A stretch of 64,000 nt of DNA. It comes from Doryteuthis pealeii (Eukaryota; Mollusca; Cephalopoda; Myopsida; Loliginidae). Both the position numbers and the translations under genes were made by a program. Each line of letters starts with the position of its first letter. Position 1 is the stretch's first letter. The stretch covers positions 134,607,199 through 134,671,198 of the forward strand of contig CM042139.1 of the NCBI GenBank assembly GCA_023376005.1, read 5' to 3'. The notes beneath the pieces are model-generated. The model saw only the letters and a list, made by a program, of their open reading frames with translations, made no database searches and was not told where the DNA came from. Positions 9,336 to 19,240 of this stretch are shown one piece after another.

Positions 9336-9754
9336 TCCTCAATTATTATGAGAAAATCTAAAAAAAACCCAGATGTTTGAACCAAGAGAGCAATATGAAT
9401 GAATAAATGGATGAAAAGACTTTAAATTTGCTTCACGTAATAATTTATTTCAATTGTAAAAAGCTTACCCCAAAACAGAATCTACAGATATTGAGCAAAA
9501 TGCGTAGGACTGATTCTCCCGGAATAGATAAAAAATATGTATGGGCTTTTTTTTAGGAGCGTGGGAGTGTGTAATAATGTTGTAGGGGTGGGAGAGCGTG
9601 GGAGGTTGGAGAAGTGGAATAAGTGGAGAGATGGTTTAGATGGACGGTTTCTTGTTTTTGCTTTAATTTATTTCACCTCGTATTGTAATGGCCAGGCGAA
9701 AATTCCACGGAATGAGAATATCCCAATCCTCCACCTTTAGATATGCAAGGATGG
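9336..9754. other. No recognisable feature
   Basis: AT-rich sequence; the open frame at 9537-9740 begins in a T-run, is glycine- and tryptophan-rich for a short stretch and resembles nothing known. Confidence 0.5.
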
Positions 9755-9835
9755 TTTTGGTATAAAATAACCCACGAAGGTTGATAGGCCAATAAACAAA
9801 GAAATCAAACCAAACTAAACCGATTTTCTATGGAA
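9755..9835 (+). repeat. Repeat R, 3' end only
   Basis: GGTATAAAATAACCCACGAA followed by GGTTGATAGGCCAATAAAC and a CAAACCAAAC-type tail is the conserved 3' end of family R. Confidence 0.65.
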
Positions 9836-10229
9836 TTTAAATCATTCCAATGTACAGACCAGTCCTGAACATTCAGTTTTCACCTTCTAAGGCTGGGTCC
9901 TCTTTGAATCATTGTCTTGCTGAACTAAAAAATGGTGGTCCTGATTATATTTTACTGCTGTCTGTTTTTGGTTTTCTTTCAAAATCTTCTAACATTATTT
10001 CGTCATTATTTCATCATGATTCCATCCACCTGCACAATATTCTCAATTTCGGACGCATCCCCAAAGCATTAAACTCACTCTTTTTTCTTGGTGTGGTGGT
10101 GGGGGGTAAAAATATTCGCGTAATCACAGGGGGTCATCTCTATATGCAGCATCTGATAATCGCGTAAAAGGGGCGAGGTTCGGGTTTATTGACTATGGTC
10201 GGAATCGCCCTTGGAGGCAAGTAACGATA
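9836..10229. other. Unassigned sequence with one open frame
   Basis: An open frame of 105 codons (9850-10167) covers this stretch. It has no signal peptide, no domain I recognise and a glycine run (VVVGG) at residues 77-82. It may be chance or a remnant of an unrecognised element; I do not call a gene. Confidence 0.35.
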
Positions 10230-11000
10230 GGACCACTCATATTTTCTTTGCAACGGACATGCATAAGATTCGGTTTGTGCGTGGAGCTCCACGGTAAAAA
10301 GACTTCATGTCATTTCTGAGTTGGTGGTAAGTCGGAAAATATATACTCCATCCGTTCTATTTCACTATAAGGACCGGATTCTTTTGATTATACAACTCTT
10401 TTCCTTCTTCAAATATGCGCAACATCTATTTGACCAAAGAGCTCTAGTTTAGTCTTATCTGACCCAAATGACACTCTTCTGATATGCATAATCTTTCTCC
10501 GTGTTGTCCTTAGCATATAAATTCGTCGTGGTGGCCTAAAGACGGTATCAGTCAGGCAGCGATGGAGTCTATCCCCTTTTCTCAAACGCTGGACCAAGAA
10601 GATGGTTTTTGCGGCTAAACTGGAGCGCCACACCGACCATCAGTTCCTCTCTTTACCGCTCAGATTCCTGTGTTACTCACACGCTGAATTGATGAGGGCC
10701 GGTATCGAACCCGGAACCTTATGGTTCCTAGTCGAACGCTCTACCGACTGAGCTTAGTCTTATTTGGAGTTGTCCCTTTCTGCAGAAGTTGTGTTTTTCT
10801 TAGTCTGTGACCCCCACAGTCCATTCTTGTATAGTGCTCTCGTAAATACCTTGTGCTAGTTATTAATTCCAAACTTAGCCAAGTTATTCACTGGTGTTTT
10901 AGAAGTTGTTCTAGGGTCTTTCGACACGTATCTTACAAGTTTTATTTTCAGAGTCTTTGAAATCATTCGCTTCCTACCTCGGGAGACAAGTCATGTTCTC
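10230..11000 (-). pseudogene. Tc1-type transposase pseudogene split by a SINE
   Basis: Minus-strand pieces line up with a Tc1 transposase. From 10983 to 10875 comes GRKRMISKTLKIKLVRYVSK then DPRTTSKTPVNNLAKFGI, the end of the DNA-binding region (family pattern GR.R....R...R......P..T...I...L). Then come the segment before the catalytic core (GHRLRKTQLLQKGTTPNKT, about 10815-10760) and, after the inserted S3 SINE at 10527-10757, the first catalytic-aspartate block SDKTKLELFG (about 10466-10437). The family has SDETK here, so Glu is replaced by Lys. Further on, KELYNQKNPVLIVK matches the 'Y.P.N...TVKHGGG' segment, with a stop where His should be. The rest is unrecognisable. Dead element. Confidence 0.8.
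10527..10757 (-). repeat. SINE family S3, copy 1 (inside Tc1)
   Basis: Minus-strand order: tRNA-like head with A-box-like GCTCAGTCGGTAGAGCGTTCG (10757-10737) and B-box-like GGTTCGATACC (reverse of 10690-10700), then CTCAGATTC region, the TGGCGCTCCA block, CTTGGTCCAGCGTTTGAGAA, AAAAGGGGATAGAC and a TCGCTGCCTGACTGATACC end. It interrupts a Tc1 transposase, so the SINE is the younger insertion. Best guess is a tRNA(Arg/Lys)-like source, not verified. Confidence 0.85.
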
Positions 11001-11187
11001 TAATGTTTGGGTCTCTTTGAATTCGATGTTCTTTCTCACACCATTTCTTGGCACGTGGAAACTCTTTGATAAATTTTGGATATTCTTCTCGTGTTTTGTC
11101 AGCATAAACAATTATTTTTCCTCAAATCTAAACAAATTTCTTTTGGTATGATTCTTTCACAAGTGATAGTTTAAACTCTTATTCAAG

Positions 11188-11190
11188 TTG

Positions 11191-11253
<63 letters not shown>
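11188..11253. repeat. TA microsatellite
   Basis: About 32 uninterrupted TA units. Confidence 0.97.
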
Positions 11254-11254
<1 letters not shown>

Positions 11255-11289
11255 TTGTTTCATACCCTTATTATATTTTTATTCAGATT

Positions 11290-11440
11290 CTCTATTGGAA
11301 AATGAGGGGTGAAATGTTTAACACCCTCCCAGACAAAAATAACGTGTGGATTTCATTGAACTCTGGTCTTTGTTGGTATCCACGAATCTTTCTTTATAAA
11401 ATGAGGTGCGCTTTGTGGTTGTATAAACTAACATATAGAC
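11290..11440 (+). repeat. Unclassified repeat M, copy 2
   Basis: Matches the minus strand of 9223-9335 (WISLNSGLCWY block and RCALWLYKL). In this copy the frame is open from 11262 to 11502 and runs on toward the PLE-like stretch that follows. Confidence 0.6.
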
Positions 11441-11459
11441 GGATATACAGAATCTTTAT

Positions 11460-11790
11460 ATATATGGCCTACAAACAAAAGTTGTATACGAAGCCACCGT
11501 AAGATCTATAGAATACACAGAAAACTATACATAGGAGTAACAGAAGCCCCTTGGAAACAGACGAACTTCACACAAAAATCATTTCACAATACAAAATACG
11601 AACACAAAACTTTTTAGACACATACGGGGTCCTAAAGTATCAAACAGAAACATATATTTTATCCTATCGTGAAGCGTGGGGCAAGAAACTCGAATCGTGG
11701 CAAGAAACTCGAATTGTGGACAGAGCCTTTGTATGAAATAAGTTCAGTCATCGCTTATGCTCCACACCTGTTGTCTTGTGCCAGACTAAG
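11460..11790 (+). pseudogene. Probable GIY-YIG domain remnant of a Penelope-like element
   Basis: Broken frames read VVYEATVRSIEYTENY, then YIGVTEAPWKQT, then HNTKYEHKTFL and YILSYREAWGKK. This follows the layout of GIY-YIG nuclease domains attached to PLE-type reverse transcriptases (VVY.A.V.....YIG.T...K.R...H..SF.N.KY...T.LS...W.LK). The first catalytic pair is seen as V-V-Y in place of G-I-Y, and the second motif is Y-I-G. No reverse transcriptase is adjacent. Several frameshifts and stops. Assignment is moderate. Confidence 0.55.
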
Positions 11791-11819
11791 TTTAGTAAAT
11801 ACGTATATATTCGTATAAA

Positions 11820-12019
11820 TTTAGAATCCTATTTGCGTGTGTATGTGTGTACCTGCGTTTTGAGTGTTTATGTCTTTGCTATTGTGTTTCTCTGTCTTCA
11901 ATATCGTGTGTCTATATGTGACAGCGTGCGTGCGCGCATATGTACGTGTTTTGGGTACATACATGTATTTGTATGTGTGTATTGTGGATGTCGGTGTGTA
12001 TTCATATGTACGCATGTGT
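11820..12019. repeat. GT-rich leader to the minisatellite
   Basis: Irregular TGTG/TATG sequence, apparently a decayed extension of the array that follows. Confidence 0.6.
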
Positions 12020-12080
12020 CTCACTCCTCTAGTGCTTGTTATTATGTCATACCAGCGCATATACGGTTTTCGTACGTACG

Positions 12081-12120
<40 letters not shown>

Positions 12121-12750
12121 ATGTGTGTGTGTGTGTGTGTTTATGTGTATACATGTCCATCACTATTATATTGGTTGTTAGTATGTCCTACCCGCGCATA
12201 TACCGTTTTGGTACGTATGGTTTTGTGTGTGTGTGTATGTGTGTATGTATGTATGTGTGTGTGTGTTTGTGTGTGTTTATGTGTGTATGTTTATGTGTAT
12301 ATATGTCCATCACTCTCATATTGGTTGTTAATATGTCCTATCCGTGCATATACGGTTTTGGTACGTATGGTTTTGTGTGTGTGTGTGTGTCTGTATGTAT
12401 GTGTGTGTGTGTGTGTTTATGTATATACATGTCCATCACTCTTATATTGGTTGTTAGTATGTCCTCCCCGTGCATATACGGTTTTGGTATGTATGGTTTG
12501 TGTGTGTGTGTGTGTGTGTATGTATGTGTGTGTGTGTGTGTGTGTGTTTATATGTATACATGTCCATCACTATTATATTGGTTGTTAGTATGTCTTACCC
12601 GTGCATATACGGTTTTGGTACGTATGGTTTGTGTGTCTGAGTGTGTGTGTGTATGTATGTATGTATGTGTGTGTGTGTGTGTTTATGTGTATACATGTCC
12701 ATCACTCTTATATTGGTTGTTAGTATGTCCTAGCCATGCATACACCGCCC
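12020..12750. repeat. GT minisatellite, six units of about 126-150 bp
   Basis: Each unit contains a fixed block (CCATCACTMTTATATTGG, TTGTTAGTATGTCCTACCC, CGTGCATATACGGTTTTGG, TACGTATGG) followed by a variable GT/GTAT run. Blocks begin near 12020, 12156, 12306, 12432, 12562 and 12699, giving periods of 136, 150, 126, 130 and 137. The length changes come from the GT runs. Long open frames rich in Cys, Val and Tyr across it (11776-12767) are the repeat read as protein, with repeated YVYTCPSLLYWLLVC. Confidence 0.9.
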
Positions 12751-13470
12751 AAAGATTATTTAGTTGATGTTACTGAAGGGCAATCTCATTCAATATCGTG
12801 TGACAAAAGAGATTAATGTTCGTTCACCATTTAAGTTTAAGAAGCCTAAATTGAAGTTAACTTTTGAGTGATAGACAAAACTCGTTGGTCATTGAAAGTA
12901 GACATCGCGAAAAATAACAAATATTGTCGTTTGACAACAATTACCAATAACAACCAAAAGATACTGGTCATTGATTTTTTTCTTTCACTTTTAATTTCGG
13001 CTTTTATATCTTTTTATATACTTTATATACTTTTTAAATTTGACTTTTATTTTCCCATACATTTTTTAAGTGCCGTTTGTCTTTTGCAGACCATTAATTT
13101 CTTTATTCCTCATTCTTTCTTATCTGTAATGTCTATTTCTTTTTAGTTGATTGTCTTATTTATTTTAATTCATTTTATTTTATTTCTAATTTTCCTTTCG
13201 TAATCCGTCTACATGCAATTACTTAAGTCGCTAGTAAAATATCAATTAACCTTTTATCTTACTGAAAATTTTCTTCCATTTCTAGTACTTTTCTTTCTTT
13301 CTTTCTTTCTTTCCAAAATACATTCAATAAACGAATTAAAACAACTAATGGTTGTGGCATAGATTCTAGTCAAGAGAGTCACGTATTTCATACCACTATC
13401 AATCAGGGCTGTGTGGATTCTGGGTGCTACGTAGAAGACCTCCAAGGGGCGATGGCCGATAGGGCCCGTT
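12751..13470. other. No recognisable feature apart from a CTTT run
   Basis: AT-rich sequence with CTTT units at 13290-13312. The frame at 12868-13146 is Phe/Leu/Ile-rich by composition only. Confidence 0.5.
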
Positions 13471-13471
13471 G

Positions 13472-13533
<62 letters not shown>

Positions 13534-13577
13534 TTCTGCTAGTACAACCTGATGATGATGATGATGATGATGATGAT
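13472..13577. repeat. GA and ATG microsatellites
   Basis: GA (about 29 units) at 13473-13530, then ATG units at 13550-13577. Confidence 0.95.
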
Positions 13578-13611
13578 GGGGAATAACTAAATGATGCTGC
13601 AGGTTTATACT

Positions 13612-13695
13612 AGGGGAGTTGGTTGATTAGTTGATAGATTTAATGACATATCAACCATTGAGGGTTATTTAATGCCAGGCGTGGGTTGTTTTTTT
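13612..13695 (-). repeat. Repeat R, 3' end only
   Basis: Reverse complement shows ATTAAATAACCCTCAATGG and GTTGATATGTCATTAAAT, the R 3' end. Confidence 0.65.
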
Positions 13696-13747
13696 TATAT
13701 ATGATTTATTTAAGAAATAATTAACACCATGTTTATATATAAGTAAT

Positions 13748-13988
13748 GTCGGCCGAATGACCTAATGTCGGTATCAGCAAGACAGCGAGAGAGTCTATCC
13801 CCTTTTCACTAGCACTAGACCAGGAAGATTGTTTTTTGTCTGAAGTGGAGCACCACACTTACTATCAGCTTCCCAATTTACCGCACAGATACAAGCTCTG
13901 CTTCCCATGCGCTTATTTTGTGAGGAGTATCAAACCCGAAACCTTGTGGTTCCTAGATAGATGCTCTATCAACTGAGCTAAACTGGCC
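13748..13988 (-). repeat. SINE family S3, copy 2
   Basis: Same order as copy 1 with a complete tRNA-like head (GTTTAGCTCAGTTGATAGAGC on the minus strand near 13985) and the CTGGTCTAGTGCTAGTGAAA and AAAGGGGATAGACTCTC blocks toward 13790. Confidence 0.85.
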
Positions 13989-14039
13989 TTACTATGTATT
14001 AATAAATTGGGAGAAATAATTTTGATTAACATCGTGTGT

Positions 14040-14415
14040 ATTAATATATACTGGTAGTTGACCCTTAATCACCACTTTCTAGCATATACATGAGGTGGGT
14101 GTTTGCCATTGAGCAGTCTGGAGAATACGTTCGGGATAATCATATAGTTTCTAGGGCTTGACATGACCGAGCGATTGATCGGATGAGGCCTCTCTGACCA
14201 TCCGTCTAGCCCAAGTAAGGGTCGGAGTATTGCATGTCACAGAACTACTTAGTACTCGGGTCACATACCGCTCAGCCACCACAATCATATCCTCAGGCAT
14301 TACAGGTTGCCAGCCACGGGCAACAGGTGACCCTTTAGGGGATGCCTTACTTCATCTTCAGAGGTACTGTCAGTGTATTCTACAGATTCAGTCGACAGGC
14401 CTAAAAGTATGTTAG
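14040..14415 (-). repeat. Unclassified repeat R, long form
   Basis: The minus strand matches 31665-32045 (+): TAGAATACACTGACAGTACC, CATGCAATACTCC, GATCCGATCAATCGCTCGG-like, CAAGCCCTAG and GGCAAACACCCACCTCA. It lacks the usual ATAACCC 3' block, so R has at least two 3' versions. Confidence 0.7.
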
Positions 14416-14710
14416 GATTAATTACGTATTTCTCTCCAATGTCAGAATTCAGTGTTCGAATTCACTTAAAGACTATAATTTTGAATGCGCATTTTTTTTA
14501 TTCGGACTGGTCGGAACGTTTGGAGCAATGAAACTTCCTACTCTTGCAGTAACAATCAAATCTATATAAATAATAATAGCAAGCTATAATACGGATGTAT
14601 TTTTTAATAGGTGATGTTAGTATTCTGGTTTTGAGTCCAGGGAGCATCAATGTTTTGAGTACTGATTTTTTAAATTGTAAAGACAATAATGACGTATGAA
14701 ATACATCATA

Positions 14711-14798
14711 ACACGTCCGTAGAAATACTCATCAGAAGTTTTTCAATAACAGCGATGTCAACGTTCTTCTAGGAAAACAATTGCCCACACAGTCAATA

Positions 14799-14843
<45 letters not shown>

Positions 14844-14905
14844 CCGAGAAGAACGTTGTCATCACTGCACTGAAAAACTTCTAGTGCGTATTTCTACGAA
14901 CGTGT
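14711..14905. repeat. Fold-back element centred on a TA tract
   Basis: Arm 14711-14776 is the inverted copy of 14841-14905 (about 86% identical). The centre holds AACAATTGCCCACACAGTCA and about 25 TA units. The right arm ends exactly where LINE coding sequence begins (14906), so either the fold-back inserted into the LINE or a rearrangement joined them. Confidence 0.8.
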
Positions 14906-15745
14906 AGAAAAGCTGCAGGTTTTAACGAAATAACCCTCGAGGTATGGAAGATGAGCACGTTCAATGACATACTGCTTAGGCTATGCAATGCAGTATATAG
15001 CCAAAACAGAATAGATAAGTGGACGAACGGCTGCATCCTCCCATTCCCCAAAAAGGGAGACCTCGGAATCGCTAAGAACTACAGAGGCATAACTCTTACT
15101 ACTATTGCAGTTGAGATATATAATGCCCTTCTTCTTAATCGCATCCAACCCGAAATAGAGAAAATTCTTAGGAAAAACCACAAATTTCGCAGAAATCGAT
15201 ACACAACCTCTCAGATCCGGACTATTCGATGGATCATAGAAGGGGTTCGAGCAAAGAATCTAGAGGCAACGCTGCTATTCGTAGATTTTTCCGAGGCATT
15301 TGATTCCATACACAGAGGGAAAATGGAACAAATACTACTAGCATACGGTCTCCCCAAAGAAACGGTTGCCGCCGTTGGCGCCTTGAGAATAAGCTAGATA
15401 GGACCTGCAGATGAATGCTACGTGCGCTCTTGAACAAGTCGTGGAAACAGCACCCCACAAAGGAGTAACTGTACAGCCACCTGCCCCCTATCTCAAAAAC
15501 CACCCGAGTGAGACGGACAAGGCATGCTGGACACTGCTGGAGGAGCAAGGACGAACTGATAAGCGACGTTCTCTTGTGGAAGCCAACACATGGACATGCT
15601 AATGTGGGCCGCCCACCAAGGATCTACATTGACCAACTCTGCGAGGATGCCGGATGCTGGATGAAGTTTGGTGACAGATTGTCATGGATATCCGTGCTAA
15701 TTGCACGACATGATGATGATGATGAAGTAATGTATTGTATGAAGT
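14906..15745 (+). pseudogene. RTE-like LINE, internally deleted reverse transcriptase
   Basis: The frame from 14906 reads KAAGFNEITLEVWK, then LLRLCNAVYSQNRIDKWTNG, PFPKKGDLGIAKNYRGITLT, NALLLNRIQPEIEKILRKN and LEATLLFVDFSEAFDSIH, which are the finger and first palm motifs (with the first catalytic Asp in FVDFSEAFDS) of this family. After PKETVAAVGALRI (about 15392) it jumps to KLDR..MLRALLNKSWKQHPTKE and RRTRHAGHCWRSKDELISDV, the C-terminal end. About 180 residues, including the YADD active site, are missing, so the copy is inactive. The 3' end is an ATG run (15708-15724). The upstream endonuclease is absent; a fold-back lies directly before it. This is the best-preserved RT piece in the window. 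Confidence 0.92.
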
Positions 15746-16074
15746 AGAATCAGTGAACAGTTAAACTTGTTTTAGAAGACTTAAGAAAATTATGATGGTT
15801 GGAAAATACGTTCAACATTAACAACGAAAAAAAATCCAACAAAACCAATTTTGAATTAGATATAAACATCTGTCTAATCTTTCTTGATTGGCAAAACAAA
15901 ATTCATTTTCAGAAATCGACACTGACAATGAATTTATCATAAAATCGAAAATAAATCTTAGCTAGATTGAAGATATCCTTGTACATTGCAAACTAAACGA
16001 AATATACTGAGTTAAAAAAGAATAAAGGAAAATGATGATTCGTGATCATCAATGTGTATCAAAAGTATTTTCGT
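15746..16074. other. No recognisable feature
   Basis: AT-rich, no repeat or coding signal seen. Confidence 0.5.
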
Positions 16075-16485
16075 TTCCAATTTAGTTGTGTAGAATACAC
16101 AAACTGCAGGGGGATAACCCCTTTCCCCCATGGGACTACTAGTTGGCCGATACTTAAGGATGAAATCTTGGTTGCTGAGCTGTCCATCACATGCAACACT
16201 CGACTTTACTCTTACTTAGACTGGACGGCCAATCAGAGAGGCCGATCAATCAGTTGGAGTACCACTTCATCGCCATTACTCCCTGGTCCATCCCGACCCG
16301 GAGTGGTATTACCTGTTAGGGTCCCATCTATAGGTTAAATAGATAAAAAATGAGTATTAAAATGTGTTTACAAAATTGAATTAAAAAAAATAACTCAACA
16401 AGAATGAATAAAACAAAATGTCTTCGGCATAAAATAACCCAACAAGGGATGACATGCCGTAAAATCCAACCAGCAACCCACCAAG
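16075..16485 (+). repeat. Unclassified repeat R, composite full-length-looking copy
   Basis: It joins the 5' blocks of the long form (GTAGAATACACAAACTGCAG, CATGCAACACTCG, CCGATCAATCAGTTGG) to the other 3' form (CACTTCATCGCCATTACTCC, GGGTCCCATCTATAGGTTA, AAATAACCCAACAAGGGATG, ATGCCGTAAAATCCAACC). It thus links the two R versions in one element and suggests R is about 400 bp long. Confidence 0.7.
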
Positions 16486-17100
16486 TCAGTTGTCGGTGAA
16501 GTCCGAACTCATTTTCCCTTGTGACTTTCTCTCTTCGATGAAGTTGATAACTGTGGCCTGGTGTGTAAGTCATTTTCTATTTTGTTTTCACATCAATGTT
16601 GTAGCCAGATATAATCGCACTGATTACATGTTGTTAACCAATAAAAAACGGATTAATCTCAAAGAGATCGATAAACGGTTTATTATATAATGAAGCAAAG
16701 CAGCGATAGAATTAGGAAACAGGCTATTTGGTTATTGGCAGCCTTTGTGCTTGGGGGGGGGGGGTTAGCCACGAGTATTTAAAGTCAGATTACCTAGATG
16801 ACATTTTCGCCCGTGTTGGCACTCAATCATAGACAAGAGAGAGAGAGACACAGAAAAATCTCGGTAACTTTTAAGATAATTAATCCTAAACTGACTCTGG
16901 CGTATTTCGTTTTGCTAGGGTTGGTTGCAGACAAATTAGTTGGTACAGTGAGCTCGATCATCATTGTGTAGAGCACTCTTGAGACTTTTGCTAGACTATG
17001 ATACATTTAGTAAATAACCGATCCGAGACTGATTTAGCGATGGTTCCCTTCTATTTCATTTACTACCTTCAGAATCTAATTTCAGAATTCTGGATGCTCC
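16486..17100. other. No gene; poly-G run
   Basis: Unique-looking AT-rich sequence with a G run at 16754-16764 and a short GA run at 16840-16850. Confidence 0.5.
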
Positions 17101-17365
17101 CGTTGTGTGATAGTTATTGTCTCGAGGAGTTGACGGCAAAACCGAGTTCAAATCCTAGATGAGGCTGTTTGCTTTTCACTTCGCGTATATTCCCTTGGGA
17201 AAGGCATGCATCCATTTCTTCTCACCCAAGCGTTAGGTAAATAGTAGGGTAGACTAAGTACAGCAACAAGCCTAGGAAAAAGAAAACTCTGAATTCGAAC
17301 CTGCTGTATCCCTCTTAAAAACCGACCTGCCTATGACGTAGTAGTTGGGTAAATATATACCTTCA
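17101..17365 (+). repeat. SINE family S4, copy 1
   Basis: tRNA-like head with B-box-like GAGTTCAAATCCTAG (17144-17158), then TTTTCACTTCGCGTATATTC, CCCTTGGGAAAGGCATGCAT, TAGGTAAATAGTAGGG, AAACTCTGAATTCGAACCTG and the 3' end TTGGGTAAATATATACC. The family recurs at 21027, 26551, 38007, 50620, 51090, 51538 and 54124. Confidence 0.85.
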
Positions 17366-17580
17366 TAATCTAGATAGGAATGCTGTTATAATTATCTAGG
17401 TACTTAAAAACTAACTTTTCATCAACGCATCGTAGTAGAAATGTTAGATAATGAATAGGCAAGTAGTGTAGGGTAGTTTGATAATAACAGCAATCAGTGA
17501 AAAATCACTGTAATTTCATAGTTTGATTGACAAATCATCATCTCAGATTCATCTGGGACGGGGCTCTCATTGGTCTATAA
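17366..17580. other. No recognisable feature
   Basis: Short AT-rich interval between the SINE and the hAT piece. Confidence 0.5.
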
Positions 17581-18122
17581 CAGTGGTTACCAAACTACGG
17601 GCCACCCACGATACTTGAATTTGTTTGTTAAAATGTACGGAACGCGAGACGTTCTGATACCATTTAAATTTAAACATCATTTTAAGCTTACTAAATTCTC
17701 ATGGACATGACTACGGAATCAACCCATCGAACGAAATTGACTGATAAACATTTGAAAGGAATTATCTTGATTGGATGTAGCAATTCCAAACCAAACATGG
17801 ACGATATTTTGTAAAAGTAAACATTTCATAAACATTTCATAAATCTCACTAAACCTTTCTGCTAACGTTGCGTTCTTTGATAATGTTTTGGAAATGAATA
17901 TGTTGTTTAAATTATTCTTTGTACATCTTACGCCACTCATCCATGAATATAACATGGAAAGATTATTTTTTTTACATCTTTTTTCAGAGCTTTCGTTCTG
18001 GCTAGCAAGTACTGAACACAATAATAATGTGGCCCGCTCTCGTTATTTTTTCAATTATCCGGCCAGCGCTCGTTGTTCTTTCAACTATTTGGCCTACCGT
18101 GAAAAAGGTTTGGTGACCCCTG
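17581..18122 (+). mobile_element. hAT-like element remnant
   Basis: The left end CAGTGGTTACCAAACTACGG (17581) and the reverse complement of the right end (CAGGGGTCACCAAACC, ending at 18122) are hAT-type terminal inverted repeats. In the plus strand, near 17735-17795, KLTDKHLKGIILIGCSNSKP then NMDDIL resembles the C-terminal TDEHL...LR..TS...P.ID.L segment of hAT-derived, ZBED/EPM2AIP1-like proteins, followed by a stop. At 542 bp it is much shorter than an autonomous hAT. The 8-bp flanks share only their first three bases, so no clean target duplication remains. Confidence 0.6.
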
Positions 18123-18526
18123 GTCACAGTAGACTTATAACTATTAGCAGTTGAGTCCACAGGGCTTCTGAACATACGTGTTTTACCATCTCTGCCTCCA
18201 CGCTCGCAGAATATATCTGGAAATCTGGGGTAATAAAATTGTACACAAAATATGTCTCTAGGTTTGTCTGTGAAAATGAAAAGAATAGAATGGAACCCAC
18301 ACAGGGGACCTTGACCAGAGAGAACAACCGCCCAGAAAGAATTAGTAGATGCCTGGCCCGATCCAAGAAATAATTCCAATCTGACCGGGTGGAATATAGA
18401 AGTTTAGAAACGCGACAGAGACTGATTTAAGAAGAGAAGACTATGTAAAAGAAATACCCTCAAAATTATTCCCTTGATATAAACTCCGTATATAATTGAA
18501 AAAATACAGAAATTATGCAGGAATTA

Positions 18527-18615
18527 GAAAAAAAAAACCCAGAATATTTTAAAAAGATAAATTTATTTTAGATGTTTAAGTCGACATTGGAACCTTTCAG
18601 TTTTTGAGGCAGGGA
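18527..18615 (-). repeat. Repeat G, left arm
   Basis: Reverse complement of the G unit at 19137-19240; shares AAAGATAAATTTATTTTAGA and TAAGTCGACATTGGAACC. Together they form an inverted pair about 530 bp apart. Confidence 0.65.
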
Positions 18616-19136
18616 CAATTGCAGTTCTGTCCCCCATTAACTAACGACCTGGATTTTTCAAACTCTCACCTTCCTTAGGTAGACTTATTCTAAAAAGCTA
18701 TAATATATCAGGTTTCTAAAATAGTCCTTTCTCCGTGTAAAATCACACACTCCTTTTATTCTTGTCAATCAAATTTATGCCAATTCTATCATCTTACATG
18801 TTCTTACGCTTAGTTCCCTTGTATACATGAAATCAATCGATAAAGAAACGTACATTGTAATGATAAATTTATATACAACAATTACATGTTTTAAACCTTA
18901 CTTAATCACGTATGGATTAGTTAGTCTTTCTCTTTCCCTTCATTTTCATTCCTTTCTCTTCTTTTAATTTACATATAATATCTATTTAAGAAAATACGTT
19001 ATATTTCAATTATTCCTTCGATTATCAATCACGTCGCTTTTTTCTTCTTTTTTTAAGAACGTTGCTAATGGAAAAATACATCTTTTTCTTAATGCTTTCT
19101 CATCTCTCGTTTTATTTTAAAAGAATTCCATCATAA
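18616..19136. other. Interior of the G inverted pair
   Basis: T-rich sequence without a coding signal; possibly the body of a fold-back element. Confidence 0.45.
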
Positions 19137-19240
19137 TGTCCTGATGAAAATGAAAAAAATTCCGAAACGTTTTGACGTTGACTTTCCCATCTAAAATAAA
19201 TGTATCTTTCTGGAATACTTTTTTTCTAATTTCTACAAAC
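19137..19240 (+). repeat. Repeat G, right arm
   Basis: Begins CCTGATGAAAATG and TTCCGAAACG, a hammerhead-like phrase without a proper stem II, then CCCATCTAAAATAAATGTATC and GGAATACTTTTTTTCTAATT. The same unit is at 38276-38320 (+) and 38594-38670 (-). Confidence 0.65.

Noticed and set aside
9850..10167. 105-codon open frame
   Set aside because: No domain, no signal, and typical length for chance frames in this window.
11776..12767. Open frames of 105-270 codons rich in Cys and Val
   Set aside because: They are the GT minisatellite read in several frames; overlapping frames on the same strand are equally long, which excludes real coding selection.
16754..16764. G-quadruplex from the G run
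   Set aside because: A single G run is not enough for an intramolecular quadruplex.
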